Positions 22,601-33,109 of a stretch of 64,000 nucleotides of DNA are shown in pieces. The DNA comes from Neostapfia colusana (lineage: Eukaryota > Streptophyta > Magnoliopsida > Poales > Poaceae). The translations under genes and the position numbers were made by a program. The stretch's first letter is position 1, and each line of letters opens with the position of its first letter. Location: the NCBI GenBank assembly GCA_030760725.1, contig JASWHV010000012.1, positions 44,795,652 through 44,859,651 of the forward strand, written 5' to 3'. Under the pieces are notes generated by a model. That model was not told the origin of the DNA. It searched no databases and saw only the letters and a program-made list of their open reading frames with translations.

Positions 22601-23323
22601 ATATAATTGACCTATGGATATTAATAGTTTTGTTTTCATCTTTATATTTTATTATATCGCTAAAGGGAACGCGCTTTCTTTTGTCAGGAACGGTAAATTT
22701 GTTTTTAGCTTCCAAGTTCCTGCAGCTTACCCTCATGAACCCCCAAAAGTCAAGTGCAAGACTAAGGTAACTGCCTTTCTACTCAAATCTAATCTCTTAG
22801 TTCCTATTGAGCTCCGCTTCTATTTTCTACCAGGAGCTCACCTTTGTAAGATCTCATATGTTGTTCGCGCACTAATATTGGTATCATGTAAGGTTTACCA
22901 TCCGAATATTGACTTGAAGGGGAATGTGTGCTTGAACATTCTGCGTGAGGATTGGAAGCCTGTCCTGAATATCAACACAATCGTGTATGGCTTGAATCTT
23001 CTATTCTCGGTGAGTATAGTATAGGTTTTTAGCTATGGAGAAAAATAGTAACCATTGTTTTGAAAGCTGATTTTATTTAGGTATGTTTGGTATTTTGTCT
23101 CGATTGCATTATCATTCTTCATAACATCGTTTCATCCACAATTTTTCTTCATCAGTTGGTAATTATATTCCACTATAATGTGCAGCAACCTAATGACGAG
23201 GACCCTCTAAACCATGAGGCAGCATCTGTTCTTCGTGAGGACCCGAAAAAGTTTGAGAAAAATGTTCAGAGGGCGATGGCTGGAGGTTATGTTGGTGACA
23301 CCCATTTCCCTAGGTGCTATTAA
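16602..23323 (+). CDS. UBC12: NEDD8-conjugating enzyme E2 (UBC12/RCE1 type)
   Basis: Five coding exons join with GT-AG introns: 16602-16710, 16817-16925, 22688-22766, 22893-23009 and 23186-23323, giving 183 residues, the usual length of plant UBC12. The N-terminus MINLFKVKEK is the UBC12-specific extension that docks to the NEDD8 E1. The UBC fold shows YPHEPPKVKC, then the HPN motif at residues 102-104 and the catalytic Cys 112 in KGNVCLNILR; the C-terminus is GGYVGDTHFPRCY. The enzyme passes NEDD8/RUB to cullins and so controls SCF-type ubiquitin ligases. All junction phases fit. Exon four ends GLNLLFS, where relatives have GL-HLF. The third intron (16926-22687) is swollen by a LINE. The frame is intact, so I consider it probably functional. 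Confidence 0.95.
17216..17233 (+). repeat. Left target-site duplication of the RTE LINE
   Basis: The 18-bp tttttgcaaagaaatgta here is repeated exactly at 22350-22367, bracketing the LINE. Confidence 0.9.
17871..18621. mobile_element. hAT-type non-autonomous element, GC-rich
   Basis: It is flanked by a perfect 8-bp duplication CTCATCAA (17863-17870 and 18622-18629), the hAT signature. The ends cagggttgttagggcg and (complement of right end) catagttattaaggca form an imperfect inverted repeat. Subterminal gcgccttag/aaggcg motifs occur on both sides. The interior is very GC-rich with a run of 15 G near 17966; open frames there are compositional. Confidence 0.8.
18735..19790. mobile_element. Probable hAT-related insertion in the LINE
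   Basis: The left end (agggccgagccggtaaaat, then gaggccccatacgaaata) and the right part (gggcccctgcaaattgggagccctg) match the ends of the decayed element at about 32914-35400. The LINE sequence resumes at about 19790. Boundaries and duplication could not be fixed. It contains the Stowaway MITE. Confidence 0.4.
18919..19204. mobile_element. Stowaway (Tc1/mariner) MITE
   Basis: The element begins ctccctccggtgcacaaaaa and ends with its complement, ttttttgtgcaccggaggga plus g, flanked by TA on both sides (18917-18918 and 19205-19206). The CTCCCTCC terminus and TA duplication define Stowaway. A tRNA B-box-like ggttcgattcc lies inside at about 19063. Confidence 0.88.
19796..20720 (-). pseudogene. 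RTE reverse transcriptase fragment
   Basis: The minus strand from 20194 reads MVFIDLEKAYDKIPR, then LHQGSALSPYIFSLVMDE and a LADDVVLVD box (normal F/Y-A-D-D altered to L-A-D-D), all RTE RT motifs. More fragments upstream to about 20720 (PLNGLFNDGNGSIRLELD-like, on the minus strand) are in shifted frames. It has stops and is inactive. Confidence 0.85.
21284..21601 (-). pseudogene. RTE apurinic-type endonuclease fragment
   Basis: The minus strand encodes LLIGDLNDHVGATNVGFEG and then SHLVTFSSAQHSSQIDL, the D-x-N and SxxSQID motifs of the LINE endonuclease that nicks target DNA. It lies upstream of RT in the element direction, as expected. The frame ends early. Confidence 0.8.
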
Positions 23324-25110
23324 GAGATCTGACCTATGGGCAACTGTTCGACGGTACCAACGTGCAATGGGTAACATAAGGTGCCCATGGGGTTAAACTT
23401 AAGTATCTGGGTCATGTAACATATGTAGTGTGACGTAGTGACTAAACTCATGTATGGAATACTCGAGCAGGACCGCAGGAGGCTATGTTAAACTGGCTTG
23501 CCTTATGCTGGTGGTTGCAGGGCTCATCTCGGTTGTCAATGCTTCTGTGTATGCTCCGCGGAAATACTGAACTGGGATGTATAATTCATGGCATCGGTTT
23601 ACACCAACGTCGCAACAAGTCATGGCCTTTTTGTCTAGTTTGTCGTGGTTTTACTTTGCATTTGTTCTTTCTTGTGAATCTTTGATAAAATGGAAGGCCT
23701 AAAAAATTGTCCATTTCCTTTGAATGGCAAAAAAGCCAACGGTTACCACCTGGAGGTGTTACATTCATACCTGAAGGTAAAAAGAGTAAAAAAGTAGGTA
23801 TCTTGTAAATCTGCTCTGCTAGATCAGATAAATCTTGACAAGTGTCTTGGGTAGCATATATATTAGATGAAATTTACTACAGGACATGTTAGAACTGTGT
23901 TTTTCGTTGTAGTACAATTTTTTTCATCTTTTCTGTCACACTAAAAAATCATAGTTATTCTCCGAAAACCATTCGACTGATTAAGATATAACGTTTAAGA
24001 TGACCAAACTATCCTTCTGACTTGCTGGCCCCACGCATAGGCGTAGACGAGGGCGTCCACCTGTAACACTTTCGTCCACCCCGGCGTCGTCTCATGCCTC
24101 TGCCTCGTGGCACGCGCCAACGCCGCCTTCTCTCGATCGCCGCCGCCGCCTCCTCGTGGGTGCCGACGCCGCATGGTTGTGCCTGGCTATGGGGAAACAT
24201 TGATCCCTGCTTGGGTGGCTGTGAATCCACGTCGGAAAGGGATCACAGTGCATCTCACGGAGGACTAAGAATTCTGGCGGCGGGTCGAACTGATTGTGGC
24301 GGTCGGCCGTGGAGAAGATGACGGCTATGGACTCTATTCCGGCGGGGAGGCGCCCAATACGTCCAGGGAATATGAGGCAGGGGTCCTTTCGCAGCTTCCC
24401 CGAGCTCCAAAACAACCGGGGGGTGGCTCCGTGGCCGCGGGAACGGCGATTTTCTTGTCGGCGGCGTTGAGCGGGCTCGTCTGCATGGCATGAACTCCTC
24501 TACTAAAACGACCTGCTCCACCGAGGACGCCGCGGCGATGGTCCAGTGCTTCGGCGGCGAACCATGGGTGCAACCAACCTGACTCTGTATGTCTACAGTC
24601 CCACAACAACCATCAATCTTAATTTTTGTTAATCGTGTCTGTCATCGTCATGTATGGTCATGATGTTTTCGTGGTCCCTTTCTTTCATGGTGATTCTAGC
24701 AGTAGTCTCATGATGTTGATAGAAGTGGATCGAGAGACTTGATTACTCCTTGGTACAGAGATAAACAACCTGAATCGCCTTAAATTATCTGAACAATAGC
24801 CAAGGACCACCATGTCCAAAGGCCAATAAATCAACTTTCGACTTCACTCTTAATAATGTCCAAACGTCTCTGGGCAGTAGCCTTTGGACAAGGTGGCGAA
24901 TAAAGCTTCAGCTACTGTAATAGGTTAGTCCACTAGGCATATAAGCAATCTTCATTAAAGAGACTCTAAAATCTCGGCGTACAAGTAATTCGATACCCTA
25001 ATTGATTCAGTAACAAGGCTCGTTTTCCACCCTCCAATGTGGCCATCCATATCATGGACACATTTCAACATTAGAAGATAAACATCCCAGCAGGACCAAA
25101 TGGCACTCGG
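23324..25110. other. Downstream of UBC12 and intergenic DNA
   Basis: It holds the probable UBC12 3'UTR (to about 23700) and intergenic sequence. A GC-rich stretch at 24010-24600 has short open frames on both strands with low-complexity Arg/Pro composition; I recognise no family and call no gene. The rest has no recognisable feature. Confidence 0.4.
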
Positions 25111-25117
25111 GTGCCGC

Positions 25118-25124
25118 TATATAA
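25118..25124 (+). promoter_or_regulatory. TATA box of the Bet v 1-like gene
   Basis: TATATAA stands 95 bases upstream of the first ATG (25213), leaving a leader of roughly 60 bases. Spacing and sequence are typical for a plant gene. Confidence 0.7.
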
Positions 25125-25461
25125 GAGCAAAGAATGGTGCGGCACAGATCAGGCGCAGCAGAACTACCAAGTGGCAGTTAGTTATCAGGTGAGAGTGTGA
25201 CAGAGAGTACCGATGATGAAGAAGCTGCAGGGTGAGGTCCAGCTGAACATCCCTGCAGATAAGGCATGGGAGATGTTCACAAACAATGAGACTGTGGCCA
25301 AGGTTAACCCTGAGATGCTTGCCAGCGCAGAGTACCTGGAAGGAGACGGTAGCCCCGGAAGCCTCATAATCTTCAGGCTAGGACCTGGTATGACTTTCAG
25401 AACATCGTTAAGAATTTTTTCCTGTACCATGCCTTGTGATAATTGTATAGAACATAGATAT

Positions 25462-25822
25462 TGTGATCAAGTCTGTAATTCTGTGTTTCTTCCCGTCTTC
25501 TCAGTTTGTATCGTGTCGAGCTCGGCGTGGTCTGTCACGTCGCCTGAGCGCGTCTAGGGTGTCGAACGGCTACTCAAGTCCATGGGGGTCGTGCGTTGTT
25601 GGTCCGATATGTGAGCTACGTGACCCGGTCATGCGATCATGGAGTGCATGGCGCTCAGTTGGTTGCTGCGGTCATGCAGCAGTTTGTTTTCTCTCAAGTC
25701 ATTTAACTGGAGAAAAAGCGCATGCAATAGTGCAGCGCAAGTCCATATTCTCACCAGTGTTCATCCCTTCCTCGTTAGAGCTCGACTACTCCTGATCAAA
25801 GCCTGACGTTTTACGGCTGACA
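25462..25822 (+). repeat. 5' LTR of the intronic copia (361 bp)
   Basis: It begins TGTGATCAAG and ends GGCTGACA. Positions 25462-25822 align base for base with 30035-30397 except for scattered differences. Confidence 0.93.
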
Positions 25823-25824
25823 TT

Positions 25825-25837
25825 TGGCATCAGAGCC
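25825..25837 (+). other. Copia primer-binding site
   Basis: tggcatcagagcc, two bases after the LTR end, resembles the initiator-tRNA-Met type PBS (TGGTATCAGAGCC) with one change. Confidence 0.7.
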
Positions 25838-25849
25838 AGGTCGTCTGAC

Positions 25850-26985
25850 ATGTCGGCTCCGCCGAGCAGCAACGACGCGCCACGAGGTCGCCGGACCTCG
25901 CCATCGCCGGTGGCCAGAAGGGGGCGACGGGAGATCTTCATCCATCGCACCGTCATGGAGAACACCGCGGCAAGCACTCAGTTTCCCATGCTCACACACA
26001 CCAATTACCAGGAGTGGGCGATGTTGATGCAGGTGAACTTTGAGGCGGCCGGGTGGTGGTACGTCGTGGAACCGGGGGAAGGAGAAGAGATCAACTATCG
26101 CTATGATCGCTTGGCGCTTGCGGCGATCTTGCGATCGGTGCCGCCCGACATGCTGTCGAGCCTTTGCGAGAGGAGATCGTCCGCAGCCGCAACCTGGGAA
26201 GCGATCAAGCGGATTCGCATTGGAGTCCAGCGAGTGCGCGAGGCCCACGCGCAGCAGCTCAGGCGTGAGTTCGGGGCCCTGGTGTGGAAGGAGGCGGAGA
26301 ACGTGGAAGACTTCGCGAACCGCATCACCGGGCTTGCAGCTGAACTACGTCTTCTCGGGGATAACATCGCCGACGCTGAAGTTGTGTCCCGGACCACCTG
26401 GTGCAAGTGGCGGTTTCCATCGAGACTCTCCTCGACATCAAGAACATCTCTGTTGAGGAGGTGACTAGGATGTTGCGCGCCGTCGAGCAACGGCGCAAAC
26501 CTGCGGTGATCCACGATAATCAAGGCCACCTACTCCTCTGTGAAGAGGAGTGAATGGCCAGACTCAAGCTGCGTGACTCTGAAACGAAGGGCGGCAGGAA
26601 CAACACGGGCGACTCCAGCGGCAAGAAGCACGGAGGCCGTGGACGTGCTCGCGGACGCGGGAACGGCGACGGTTCGAACAGCGGGTCACGGGACGGCGCC
26701 AAGACCGATTCAAACGGTGGGCCGACAGTTAAGCGCGACCGGTGTAGGCGCTGTGGTAAAAGAGGTCATTGGGCCAGGGAATGTCGTAGCAAGCTCAAGG
26801 ACGAAGCCCATGTTGTGCAGGCCGAAGAGAACACAGAGCCAACGCTGCTGATGGTTCAAACGTCCTCAGTTCCCGCCCAGCCAATGCCTCTGCATGCAGA
26901 TCATGCATGTACCCCGGTCAGCAGCCGGAGTTTACAGGTTGTGGAAGAAAAGGCCCTTGTGCAGCTTGACGAAGGAGCCAAGCAG
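25850..26985 (+). pseudogene. gag: Copia gag with CCHC zinc knuckle
   Basis: The N-terminal part (to 26464) includes LTHTNYQEWAMLMQVNFEAAGWW, a copia gag signature. After a frameshift near 26400, VAVSIETLLDI and LLLCEEEWMARLKLRD follow, then a Gly/Arg-rich linker and a zinc knuckle C-R-R-C-G-K-R-G-H-W-A-R-E-C at about 26742-26783. The protein would package element RNA. A stop at 26551-26553 and the frameshift make it non-functional in cis. Confidence 0.85.
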
Positions 26986-28276
26986 GATGATTCGCTGTGG
27001 TACCTGGACAGTGGGGCAACAAACCACATGTTCGGGTGTCGCCGTGCTTTTATCGACATCGACACCTCAATCACGAGCTCTATGAAGATCGGGGATGGCT
27101 CCGAGGTTGCTATTGAAGGATCGGGGACATTCCTGTTTGAAGGGAAGACAGGAGAACATCTCCCGCTCACGGGGGTGTATTACATTCCGAGACTGACCAC
27201 CAATATTATCAGTCTTGGACAGCTCGATGAGGGGGACTGTGACGTTTGTGTGCAACATGGAACACTTCGGATCAACGACGATGAAGGTAGATTGGTGGCT
27301 CGGGTGCAGAGGTCAGCCAACCGCCTTTATCTACTGAAAGTGAAGATCGGGAAGCCATTCTGTCTGGCCACGCGTGCGTCTAATGATGCATGGCTGTGGC
27401 ATGAGCGGTATGGTCATCTCCACTTTGAAGCACTGAAGAAGCTGGAACAACACGGGATGGTGTGTGGTATTGCTCACATCGAACATGTTCATAATCCTTG
27501 CACGGATTGTGTCACCACCAAGCTGAAGAGGAGTCCGTTTCCGTCATAGTCAAAGAAACGGGCAGAAGCGATACTCGACCTGGTACACGCTGATCTCTGT
27601 GGCCCGATCTCACCGATGACACCGGGGGGGGGGGGGCAAGAAGTATTTCTTGTTGTTGGTGGACGACAAGAGCAGGTACATGTGGCTCGCACTCCTGACT
27701 GCTAAGAGTGAGACCCTTTCAGCGTTGAAAAGGTTTCAGACAAAAGTTGAAGTAGGGACAGGACGGCACCTTCGTGTACTGAGAGCTGACAACGGAGGGG
27801 AATTCGCATCTGTTGAGTTTGAGATGTACTGCACTGAGCGGGGTGTGGAGAGGCAGCACACTGCATCGTATACCCCACAACAAAACGGTGTAGTCGAGAG
27901 GAGGAATCAGACCGTGGTCACCATGGCGAGGAGTTTACTGAAAGGCCGAGGAGTACTTGAGAAGTTCTGGGGAGAAGAGGTCACCACCGCCGTCTTCATA
28001 CTGAATCGAGCACCCACCAAAGCGGTCTATGGCATGACGCCGTATGAGGCTTGGTATGGCCGGAAACCTGAGATTCATTATCTTCGCACTTTTGGTTGTG
28101 TGGCTTACATCAAGTCGACAAAGCCACATTTGAAGAAACTCGAGGATCGGGGTTTGCCAGTTGTGTTCATCGGGTATGAACCAGGGGCCAAGGCGTGGCG
28201 CTTCTACAATCCAGTGTCATGGCGTTCTGTCGTGTCCCGAGATGTTGTCTTCGACGAGTCAACATCTTGGAACTGA
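26986..28276 (+). pseudogene. Copia protease and integrase
   Basis: The protease active site is WYLDSGATNHMFG at about 27000. A GAG_pre-integrase segment with WHERYGHLHFEALKKL and CTDC follows. Integrase reads LVHADLCGP, then FLLLVDDKSRYMW, the ADNGGEF and NGVVERRNQTV boxes of the D,D35E core, and LNRAPTKAVYGMTPYEAWYG. A stop at 27547-27549 and a run of 13 G at about 27624-27636, which shifts the frame, interrupt it. Confidence 0.88.
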
Positions 28277-28499
28277 GAGCAACAAGAAAGGGGCCTGGGG
28301 AAGATCTTGTTGTGGAGTACCACACTATGCAGATTGACACCGAGCTCCCAGGTGAACCAGTGGCCATGGAGGACTCGCCAGCTCCATCATCTGCTGCCAT
28401 CAACTCCTCCACATGCGACTCCCACACCAGTTGCAACACCTCCACTGCCAGAGTTTGTTTCGCCACCACCGGATGCGGGTGACTACCTGGATGCCGATG

Positions 28500-29990
28500 C
28501 TGACGACGTCAAACCAAGGTACCGCAACATCGACAACATACTCGGTGAAATAACCCCGCTGGGACTTGCTGCACGTCAAGTGGAGGGTATACTTTAAATG
28601 CAGATTGGTGATGAACCGAGTACATTTGCCGAGGCTGAGCGACATCAACCCTGGCGAAGTGCAATGTTGGAAGAGATCAATGCCATCGAGAGTAACAAAA
28701 CATGGCGGTGGATTTCAACGAAGTGTTCGCGCCTGTCGCTCGAATTGAATCGGTGAGGCTGTTGCTTGCACTTGCTGCTCAGGAAGGGTGGGGTGTTCAT
28801 CACATGGACGTAAAGTCCGCCTTCTTGAATGGGAAGCTGGTCGAGGAGGTGTACGTTCACCAGCCTCCTGGATTCATCGTTAAAGGGAAAGAAGACAAGG
28901 TGCCACGCCGAGACAAGGCGCTCTATGGACTTCGTCAGGCCCCTCAGGCTTGGAACACAAAGCTCGACGAGACACTAGTGGCACTTGGTTTCAGCCACAG
29001 CAAGTTGGAGCATGTTGTGTATGCTCGTGGTGAGGGGGAAGCGCGACTGCTAGTGGGAGTCTACGTGGATGACCTCATCATCACCGGGAACGATGACGTC
29101 CAGATCAACATCTTCAAACAACAGATGAGTTCTCGTTTCAAAATGAGTGATTTGGGCTTACTCAGTTTCTATCTTGGCATAGAGGTGAAACAAGGAAATG
29201 CAGGCATTAGTTTGTCCCAAGAGGCATATGCACGCAAGATCCTAGCACGTGCGGGCATGGAGGGGTGCAACCCGTGCACACGCCGATGGAGCATCGTTTG
29301 AAGCTATCGAAGACGAGCTCAGCACTGAAGGTGGATGTGACAGAGTACCGAGGCATTGTTGGTTGCCTGCGATATTTGGTGCATACTAGGCCGGACATTG
29401 CGTTTGTTGTTGGGTACGTGAGCCGGTTCATGGAGTCTCCCACCTCTGAGCACCTCGCAGCAGTGAAGGGCATACTACGATATGTCGCAGGCACGACCGG
29501 CTTCGGTTGTCTGTACCGGCGTGGCGAAAAAGAACAGCGCTTGATCGGGTATAGTGATGCTGATATGGGTGGTGATGTCGACACAAGGAAGAGCACCACA
29601 GGTGTGGTTTTCTATCTCAGCTCAAGCCCGGTGACCTGGCAGTCTCAGAAGCAGAAGGTTGTAGCCCTCTCCTCTTGCGAAGCGGAATACATTGCAGGAA
29701 CAACGGCGACTTGCCAGGGTGTTTGGCTGGCACGGTTGCTCGCTGAGCTGAAGCACGAGCAGTACACGACGTTCACCCTAAAGATGGATAGCCAATCGGC
29801 TATCGCCCTAAGTAAGAATCCCGTATTCCATGATCGAGTAAGCATATTGATGTCAGATTTCATTTCATTCGAGATTGCATTGGAGATGGGAAGATGGACG
29901 TCGAACACGTCCGCACTGAGGAGCAAGTTGCTGACATCTTAACGAAGCCGTTGGCGCGTGAGCGTTTCTATGAGCTACGCGGGAAGCTGG
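28500..29990 (+). pseudogene. Copia reverse transcriptase and RNase H, with internal deletion
   Basis: RT shows FAPVARIESVRLLLALAAQ, HMDVKSAFLNG, ALYGLRQAPQAWNTKL and the catalytic YVDD at about 29062-29073. RNase H has LIGYSDADMGGD, VALSSCEAEYIA and a DSQSAIAL box. At about 28698 the sequence jumps from NKTW to VDFNEVFAP, lacking the usual KWVFK...KARLVAKG segment of about 45 codons. Further frameshifts occur near 29265 and 29860. Confidence 0.87.
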
Positions 29991-30020
29991 GCGTCATCAA
30001 GGTCGAGAAGAAACATCAGG

Positions 30021-30034
30021 ATTAGGGGGTGAAA
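30021..30034 (+). other. Polypurine tract of the copia element
   Basis: attagggggtgaaa directly precedes the 3' LTR, the plus-strand priming site expected at this place. Confidence 0.75.
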
Positions 30035-30397
30035 TGTGATCAAGTCTGTAATTCTGTGTTTCTTCCTTTGTCTTCTCAGTTTGTATCGTGTCCAGCTCGG
30101 CGTGGTCTGTCACATCGCCTGAGCATGTCTAGGGTGTCGAACGGCTACTCAAGTCCATGGGGGTCGTGCGTTGTTGGTCCGATATGTGCGCTACGTGACC
30201 CGGTCATGCGATCATGGAGTGCATGGCGCTCAGTTGGTTGCTGCGGGCATGCAGCAGTTTGTTTTCTCTCAAGTCGTTTAACTGGAGAAAAAGCGCAGGC
30301 AATAGTGCAGCGCAAGTCCATATTCTCACCAGTGTTCATCCCTTCCTAGTTAGAGCTCGACTACTCCCGATCAAAGCCTGACATTTTACGGCTGACA
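30035..30397 (+). repeat. 3' LTR of the intronic copia (363 bp)
   Basis: It matches the 5' LTR with about 12 substitutions and a 2-bp length difference near position 33, and is followed by the GATAT duplication. Confidence 0.93.
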
Positions 30398-30546
30398 GAT
30401 ATGACATGAGACTGAATGCACAAATCTGAATATCTAGCTGATCATGCTGGATGACCACTATTATTGCTCCACAAACTGCAGCACTGCATCACTTTGTAAA
30501 GGAGTCCGTCCAGAAGATTGAGAAGAGCGAGCCAGGCCGGATTAGC

Positions 30547-30567
30547 TGAAAGAGATGTATGATCCGT
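30547..30567 (+). repeat. 21-bp templated duplication in exon 2
   Basis: This is an exact copy of 30590-30610, placed 22 bases upstream between AGC and TAC codons. Its first codon is TGA, so it stops the frame although its length is a multiple of three. Removal in thought gives the usual family reading, which shows which copy is the newcomer. Confidence 0.85.
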
Positions 30568-30783
30568 TACCAAGTCATTCGCGGTGAGCTGAAAGAGATG
30601 TATGATCCGTACCATGTAACATTCTCTTTCATCCCGTTACCTGGAAAAGAAGGTGAACAATGCGTTGCTGGATGGGAGGCCGAATTCGAGCTGATCAACC
30701 CCCATGCTCCGCTTCCTGAGAACGCAAAGGATGCCGCCCTCGGGTTCCTCAAGTTGTTTGAATCCTGCGGGGCCTCCAACTAG

Positions 30784-31769
30784 TTTGGGTAAGTGGTGCT
30801 GCTTATATGGAAGGAAAAAATACTCCATAGGCTTCGCAGTGTGTAATGTGTGCTGTGTTGAGCACTATGAAAAGGACACATGGTTTTTGTTGTTCTCTAT
30901 TCCCCGGTTACTTTTTCCTTCCTCCCTGTTATACTTCAACTGATCACCGTGGTGTAATCTACTTTGTAAGGATTCAATGAAATATCTCACTTATAGAGAT
31001 ACTGAAGCTTGTGTTAAGAGTTACCACTAATTTTTTATTAAACTTGACTAACGCTAGCAGCTTAAATTATTAGCTACAACTTGATAAGACTAAAGAAATC
31101 ACATTTTTGTGAGTCACTGACACGTGGGATCTAATTAGATAAAATGAAATCTCATCACAATTATGACTATAAAACAAACACAGTACTAATTTGGTTAAAC
31201 TTGACTAACATAGCAAAAAGTGACAAGTTGTGACTTCAAACCAAACACACCATTATCTTCCATTCGGTAAAAATACAGAGCTGTAATAAAATGTTCGAGC
31301 TGGTGATTGGATGGTACGTAGTTGGGGTTATCGAACCTATAGATTTATACTCGTGTTCTGTATCACGGACGTGGGCACTAATGTAGATCAAATATAATCT
31401 AATTCAGCCGACAGCCAAAGCTGTGTCCTGTCGGATGCCTAGCACCTACATATTCTACTGTTTCTAGCATTTTGAGCCGCAGTGATGTGTACTAATTTAC
31501 AGCTTCCTGTATACACGCGTACTTTGCTCCGCTCGTTATAAGTCTGCTTAGCACTCGTGGACCTCTCTATATAGGACTTCTAAAAAAATATATTCTCAGT
31601 TTTACAGTTTAATTCTCTATATACGTTAACCTCTAAATTCAACCTCCATAATAATTAAACTTTCCTCCTCTCTTTCCTTTTTTCTTCTCTCTTTCTTTTT
31701 CCCTTCCTTCGGTCTATCTACCGGATACTCCTTTATATATACCAACAGCCTGTATCAACCGATACATTA
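30784..31769. other. 3' flank of the Bet v 1-like gene and intergenic DNA
   Basis: The 3'UTR probably extends to about 31000. A degenerate relative of the nearby PIF MITE starts near 31560 (cactcgtggacctctctatatagg). Otherwise AT-rich with nothing identifiable. Confidence 0.35.
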
Positions 31770-32415
31770 GACTGTTCGCACTCGTGGACCTCTATATCGG
31801 ATCTCTAAAAGAATATTCCTAGCCTTTTACAGTTGCCTCTAAAAGTTTACTATCTTTACAGTTCAATTCTCTACACTCGTTCACCTCTAAATCAGATCTC
31901 TATATCAACTATTTTATATTACATAACACAACTAACTCATATTTTATATTATTTTATATAACTAAATTTATGTTAATAATATTATATTTACAACTTATTA
32001 AAAATCACCAACTTTTTTTATCCTCTTTCCTTCTTATTTTTTCCTCTTTTTCACATTTCCCTCTTTTTTGTTTTTTTCCTTTCCTCCTTTTTCTCTTTTT
32101 CCTTCTTTCTTTTCTTTTTTCTTTCCTTTCTTCCTCCTCTCTTTCTCCCTCTCTCTCTTCTCCCCGGCACTACAAGAGGCCTGTTTATTTTGCAGGTGAA
32201 CTGTGGACATCTGTAAAATAGCGACCGCTAATAAAGCAGCCCCGGTGCGGGTGGCCGCTACCGGCGCGGCCGCTATACTTGCAGGCCCGACGCTGGTAGC
32301 GGCTGCCAGTGCGGCCAGCCTTACAGGCCAGCTCACAGGCAGCGCTGCAGCCGGCCGGTACAACTGCGGCCTGCAAATTCACCGTCTAGGCGGTTGTGCG
32401 CTGGTGCGGGCAGTC
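31770..32415. mobile_element. PIF/Harbinger-like MITE, opposite orientation copy
   Basis: The left end gactgttcgcactcgtggac and the AT-rich core with ttattaaaaatcacc match the complement of the 36014 copy. The right end gggcagtc is followed by TAA while TTA precedes the left end, so the 3-bp duplication is imperfect. A pyrimidine-rich tract (32000-32160) and a GC-rich block replace parts of the core. Confidence 0.5.
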
Positions 32416-33109
32416 TAAGACTGCTCGCTGTGGTCGACTGTAAAGGGGTCGGGCCGTCGAATATAGCGGTCGTCGCTCTAGTGGCCGCCTCCAATGGGGA
32501 CTGTAACATCGACGAAGAAATGTTGGCTTGAACAGTGGAACAGGGAATCAAGAGGCCATCTGCTCGGCGGACATCGCTCTCAAGGAGGTGATCGTTGCTT
32601 CACGCATGAGAGAAGACGTCTGGGAACCGCCGTGTTGGGAGGGGCGCGACGGGCCTGGAAGACACATAGAGGAATCGAATGAAATGAACTCAAATCGAAA
32701 TGAATCAAAGAACAATCAGATCATACCTCCATAACTGAACTAAATCGAAGAAGAATGAAGCGGGGAGGAGGAGGCCGAGTGCCGGAGAGCGGGGAGACGT
32801 GGCGGGGTTCGTGCGCCGGTGAACCCAGAGGCGGGGATGAGGAGGCCGAATGCCGGAGAGCAGAGAGGTGTGGAGGACGTCGCACGCAGGCGAGCCCGGA
32901 GGCACGGACAGGGTCGAGCCAGTAAAATCCAAGCCCCATACAAAATACTTAGATAGGGCACACATCTAAAAAATAAGACTATATATATATATATATATAT
33001 ATGACATAATGATATTATAAATAAAAATATGATATATTAAAAACATACCTATAAGTAAAATTTGCCTCTTGATTCATAATGTTTATCCAAATAACATCAT
33101 TCTTCTAGG

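Larger units (their letters stand above)
25462..30397 (+). mobile_element. Ty1/copia retrotransposon, complete, 4.9 kb
   Basis: Two LTRs (25462-25822 and 30035-30397) flank gag and pol in the copia order (protease, integrase, RT, RNase H). The target duplication GATAT is exact (25457-25461 and 30398-30402). A PBS tggcatcagagcc follows the 5' LTR and a purine tract attagggggtgaaa precedes the 3' LTR. It lies in the same sense as the Bet v 1-like gene. Coding is broken by frameshifts, a G-run and a deletion in RT, so it would need help in trans. By hand count the LTRs differ at about 12 sites plus one short indel. Confidence 0.93.
25213..30783 (+). pseudogene. Bet v 1 / PR-10 / MLP-like gene with copia in intron and stop in exon 2
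   Basis: Exon 1 is 25213-25387 and exon 2 is 30482-30783, joined in phase 1 (donor gtatga at 25388, acceptor ctgcag at 30481). Joined, the reading frame gives a Bet v 1-fold protein with the glycine-rich loop GDGSPG at residues 44-49 and exon 2 motifs FVKESVQKIEK and GFLKLFESCG. The family binds small hydrophobic ligands in the cytoplasm. Without insertions it would be 151 residues, normal size. A 21-bp duplication (30547-30567, copy of 30590-30610) adds an in-frame TGA at 30547-30549. The intron is 5094 bp but only 153 bp without the retroelement. The second ATG at 25216 is an alternative start. A non-coding or truncated product is likely. Confidence 0.88.

Noticed and set aside
24092..24415. 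Minus-strand open frame of 107 codons as a gene.
   Set aside because: Arg-rich tail and overlapping frames on the other strand; no motif, promoter or splice evidence.
31000..31260. A further MITE with taaacttgactaac repeats.
   Set aside because: Two similar words in direct orientation only, without clear inverted ends or duplication.
32165..32185. cactacaagaggcc as a CACTA end.
   Set aside because: No matching inverted end or 3-bp duplication was found; it lies within a PIF-like MITE.
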